Positions 5,791 through 7,402 of a DNA stretch of 7,402 nucleotides are shown piece after piece (the first letter of the stretch is position 1; each line of letters starts with the position of its first letter). This stretch comes from Gammaproteobacteria bacterium (lineage in GTDB: Bacteria > Pseudomonadota > Gammaproteobacteria > SZUA-229), in the NCBI GenBank assembly GCA_021768055.1, contig JAASSE010000041.1:1-7402 (forward strand), read 5' to 3'. The notes below the pieces were generated by a model, which searched no databases, had not been told where the DNA came from, and saw only the letters and a program-made list of their open reading frames with translations. The position numbers and the translations under genes are program-made.

Positions 5791-5796
5791 AGTATA
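5791..5796 (-). promoter_or_regulatory. Possible -10 element for the DUF455 gene
   Basis: On the minus strand TATACT (5796 to 5791) matches five of six -10 positions and emerges directly from the T-run of the preceding terminator. A start near 5784 would give a leader of only about 14 nt. The region where a -35 would lie is the GC-rich terminator stem and has no match, so this promoter is weak or wrong. Confidence 0.25.
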
Positions 5797-5821
5797 AAAA
5801 AAGCCCGCGCTGCGGGCTTTT
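5796..5821 (-). terminator. Strong intrinsic terminator, potentially bidirectional
   Basis: A perfect 10-bp stem (AAAAGCCCGC at 5799-5808 with GCGGGCTTTT at 5812-5821) closes a GCT loop. On the minus strand it is followed by a seven-T run and lies 23 nt after the stop of the helix-hairpin-helix gene, so it ends the lapB-pyrF-HhH unit. On the plus strand it ends in only four T, so it would be weaker there. Confidence 0.9.
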
Positions 5822-5844
5822 ATCATGCATGGCTATTGCCAGTG

Positions 5845-6105
5845 TTATTCCAGTATGATCTGTGCCCTGTTCTTTTCTACCGTGGACTTGCCGATGCCTT
5901 TAACCCTGGCGAGATCCTCGACATTTTCATACGGACCATTTTGTTCACGATAAGCGACAATTGCTGCTGCCTTGTTTTGCCCGATTCCGCTCAGTTCTTT
6001 GGCGAGTGTTTCCGCATCTGCCGAATTAATGTTGACTTGAGCTGCAAGTAATGCATTTGAAACGGATAGCAAAAAGAATAAAACAAGTGGTTTGATTATT
6101 TTCAT
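5845..6105 (-). CDS. Secreted helix-hairpin-helix protein, ComEA-like
   Basis: This 86-residue protein has a signal peptide (KIIK, hydrophobic core 7-20, probable cut after Ala21 or Ala22). A ComEA-type pair of helix-hairpin-helix motifs follows: VNINSADAETL at 24-34, LSGIGQNKAAAIVAYR at 38-53 and VKGIGKSTVEKNR at 68-80. The GIG hairpins contact the DNA backbone without sequence preference. In ComEA such modules bind incoming DNA in the periplasm during natural transformation. The protein is about the size of the short periplasmic ComEA forms of Gram-negatives. It is not in a competence cluster here, so uptake is a possibility and not shown. The ATG at 6105 has AGGGA six bases upstream. It follows pyrF by 54 nt with no terminator between and is the last gene before the strong terminator. 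Confidence 0.85.
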   Translation of the reverse strand: MKIIKPLVLFFLLSVSNALLAAQVNINSADAETLAKELSGIGQNKAAAIVAYREQNGPYENVEDLARVKGIGKSTVEKNRAQIILE

Positions 6106-6159
6106 TTCTCATCCCTGTGCTGTGATTGAAGGAGAATACAGGATATTAAAATGATCTGG

Positions 6160-6858
6160 CTACAGCAATTGGGAAATATCTGAATTTATTGTAAGTAATG
6201 TCTGAACGGGATCTTCTGAATGGGTGATGGAGCGCCCGATGACGAGGTAATCCGAACCCTGTTTGATCGCATCAGTTGGCGTCATGATGCGTTTCTGGTC
6301 ATCCTTGCTGTCTGAAGACAAACGTATTCCTGGTGTTACCAGGGTAAAGCCTGCTCCATGCGATGACTTCAGTGCTCCTGCTTCATGAGCAGAACACACC
6401 ACGCCGTCCAGACCGCAATCCTGGGCCATGGCGGCAAGACGCGCTACCATCTGCTGCGGGCTTTGACTGATTCCAACAGCCTCGAGATCATCCTGGCTGC
6501 TGCTGGTCAGAACAGTGACCGCAATCAGTAACGGGGATGTCTCATCTGCTAAGGCAGTGCGTGCGGCTGCCAGCATTGCCGGGCCGCCCAGTGCATGAAC
6601 GTTAACCATCCATACGCCCAGGTCTGCCGCCGCCTTGCAAGCATTGGCAACCGTGGTGGGAATATCATGAAACTTAAGATCCAGGAACACATCGTAGCCG
6701 TGATTGACAAAGCGCCGTACCAGCTCAGGACCACACCGGGTAAACAGTTCCTTGCCGATTTTCAGCCGGCATAACTCAGGGTTGATCCTGTCGACCAGTT
6801 GTAGCGTGCTCTTTTCATCCGGGTAGTCCAGTGCAACGATGATCCTGGAGTCAGACAT
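6160..6858 (-). CDS. pyrF: Orotidine 5'-phosphate decarboxylase
   Basis: This 232-residue TIM-barrel enzyme converts OMP to UMP, the last step of de novo pyrimidine synthesis, in the cytoplasm. The catalytic cluster is complete: D11 in VALDYPD, K33 in LKIGKELF, and the signature LDLKFHDIPTTV at 59-70 with D60, K62 and D65. The phosphate site is present as TPGIR (R179) and IGRSIT (R209). Length fits the family (about 230-245). The ATG shares its A with the lapB stop (TGATG, 1-nt overlap), and no ribosome binding site precedes it, so it is probably translated by coupling to lapB. E. coli has the same lapB-pyrF order. UMP decarboxylase activity can be called with high certainty from these residues. 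Confidence 0.97.
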   Translation of the reverse strand: MSDSRIIVALDYPDEKSTLQLVDRINPELCRLKIGKELFTRCGPELVRRFVNHGYDVFLDLKFHDIPTTVANACKAAADLGVWMVNVHALGGPAMLAAARTALADETSPLLIAVTVLTSSSQDDLEAVGISQSPQQMVARLAAMAQDCGLDGVVCSAHEAGALKSSHGAGFTLVTPGIRLSSDSKDDQKRIMTPTDAIKQGSDYLVIGRSITHSEDPVQTLLTINSDISQLL

Positions 6859-7402
6859 CAGCAGGTGGGCTCACAGGAATAAGGTTTGACCGCACCCCAA
6901 TTATGACAGCTTGGGCACAGCCAGTAGAGTGTATTGGATTTAAAGCCGCACTGTTTGCACTGATAGGCCGACTGGTCTTTCCACAAAAGCTCAACAGCGG
7001 AAGCCAGCCCCTGTACCAGCTTGTTGTCGGCCTGATCTGAATCGGAATCCTTGTAACTCAGCAACTGGTTCATACCCTGAAGGCTTGGCGTTTTCTTGAG
7101 TTTGCCCATGACATAGGCGATGGCGTCATCCCTGCCCTTATAACGTTCAATCACACGGGCGTGTGACTCGAGCAAAGGCAGATCGTTCTGGCGAAATTCC
7201 AGGTTATCGAGATATTCGAGCAAGGCTTCAGCTTCATCCTGCTGGTCGTGGCATTCAACCAGTTTGTCCATGATCACCGGCAGGAATTCCGCATCCTGTT
7301 TTTCTATTTGCTGCAGCAGGCGTCTTGCTTTCCTGTAATCCGATGCTTCCATTGCGAGGTCGGCCAGTATAATCGTCGCCCGAACCGAGTCCGAGTCATA
7401 AC
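6858..7402 (-). CDS. lapB: Lipopolysaccharide assembly protein B, C-terminal 180 residues (partial)
   Basis: The open frame runs to the window edge without a stop; the N-terminal half lies outside (E. coli LapB has 389 residues). An internal ATG at 7352 is not the start: DSVRATIILADLA, which matches the LapB TPR region, is encoded upstream of it. The fragment holds TPR helices and a C-terminal rubredoxin-like metal site with four cysteines (fragment residues 148, 151, 162, 165; CKQCGF and CPSCHNW). LapB (YciM) is an inner-membrane-anchored cytoplasmic TPR protein. In E. coli it couples lipid A output to envelope assembly by promoting FtsH degradation of LpxC. The tail ends SCEPTC, adding two further cysteines (176 and 180) that I do not recall from E. 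coli. It is the first visible gene of an operon with pyrF and the HhH gene. Confidence 0.93.
   Translation of the reverse strand, partial: YDSDSVRATIILADLAMEASDYRKARRLLQQIEKQDAEFLPVIMDKLVECHDQQDEAEALLEYLDNLEFRQNDLPLLESHARVIERYKGRDDAIAYVMGKLKKTPSLQGMNQLLSYKDSDSDQADNKLVQGLASAVELLWKDQSAYQCKQCGFKSNTLYWLCPSCHNWGAVKPYSCEPTC

Noticed and set aside
5771..5830. Longer DUF455 protein starting at 5830
   Set aside because: The extension would be translated through a strong terminator hairpin, and the family-like N-terminus begins at the ATG at 5770.
6131..6180. Tiny plus-strand frame with GGAG upstream (ATG at 6151)
   Set aside because: It ends after about nine codons, the spacing to GGAG is long, and it lies antisense between two co-directional minus-strand genes.

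Overview
The window reads as an ordinary chromosomal segment of a gammaproteobacterium of moderate GC content. The evidence is the set of housekeeping genes: the tail of dapE, ppiB directly followed by lpxH (adjacent in E. coli too), and lapB overlapping pyrF (also the E. coli order). lpxH and lapB point to a Gram-negative envelope with lipopolysaccharide. No mobile element, CRISPR array, rRNA or phage gene is visible. I could not name a genus.

Left part, + strand (1-2323): the last 31 codons of dapE, a short intergenic stretch with a spaced 12-bp direct repeat, then a probable two-gene unit. Its first gene encodes a small four-helix membrane protein (DUF6394-like). Its second encodes a two-TM, two-RCK potassium-channel-type protein with the filter TIGLG instead of TVGYG. 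The pairing suggests that the small protein is a partner of the channel, which is an inference.

Middle, + strand (2324-4200): a tRNA-Arg(CCT) gene with its own promoter. Behind it is a small single-helix membrane or exported protein of 82 residues. Its leader holds a perfect CRP-type palindrome and an inverted repeat that can bury its ribosome binding site. An intrinsic terminator closes this unit. Then come ppiB (cytoplasmic cyclophilin) and lpxH (lipid A pathway), joined stop-to-start.

Right part, - strand (4222-7402), in transcription order: lapB (C-terminal 180 residues only, cut by the window edge), pyrF and a secreted helix-hairpin-helix protein form an apparent operon. It ends at a strong, potentially bidirectional terminator at 5796-5821. 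Downstream lie a ferritin-like DUF455 protein with a complete set of apparent di-iron ligands and, overlapping its end by 20 nt, an unrecognised exported protein of 238 residues. This pair converges on lpxH with only 21 nt between the stop codons.

The parts most likely to hold undescribed biology are the DUF6394/channel pair, the regulated-looking leader and small protein after the tRNA, and the DUF455/exported-protein pair. I see no clear evidence for a larger novel system such as defence or biosynthesis.
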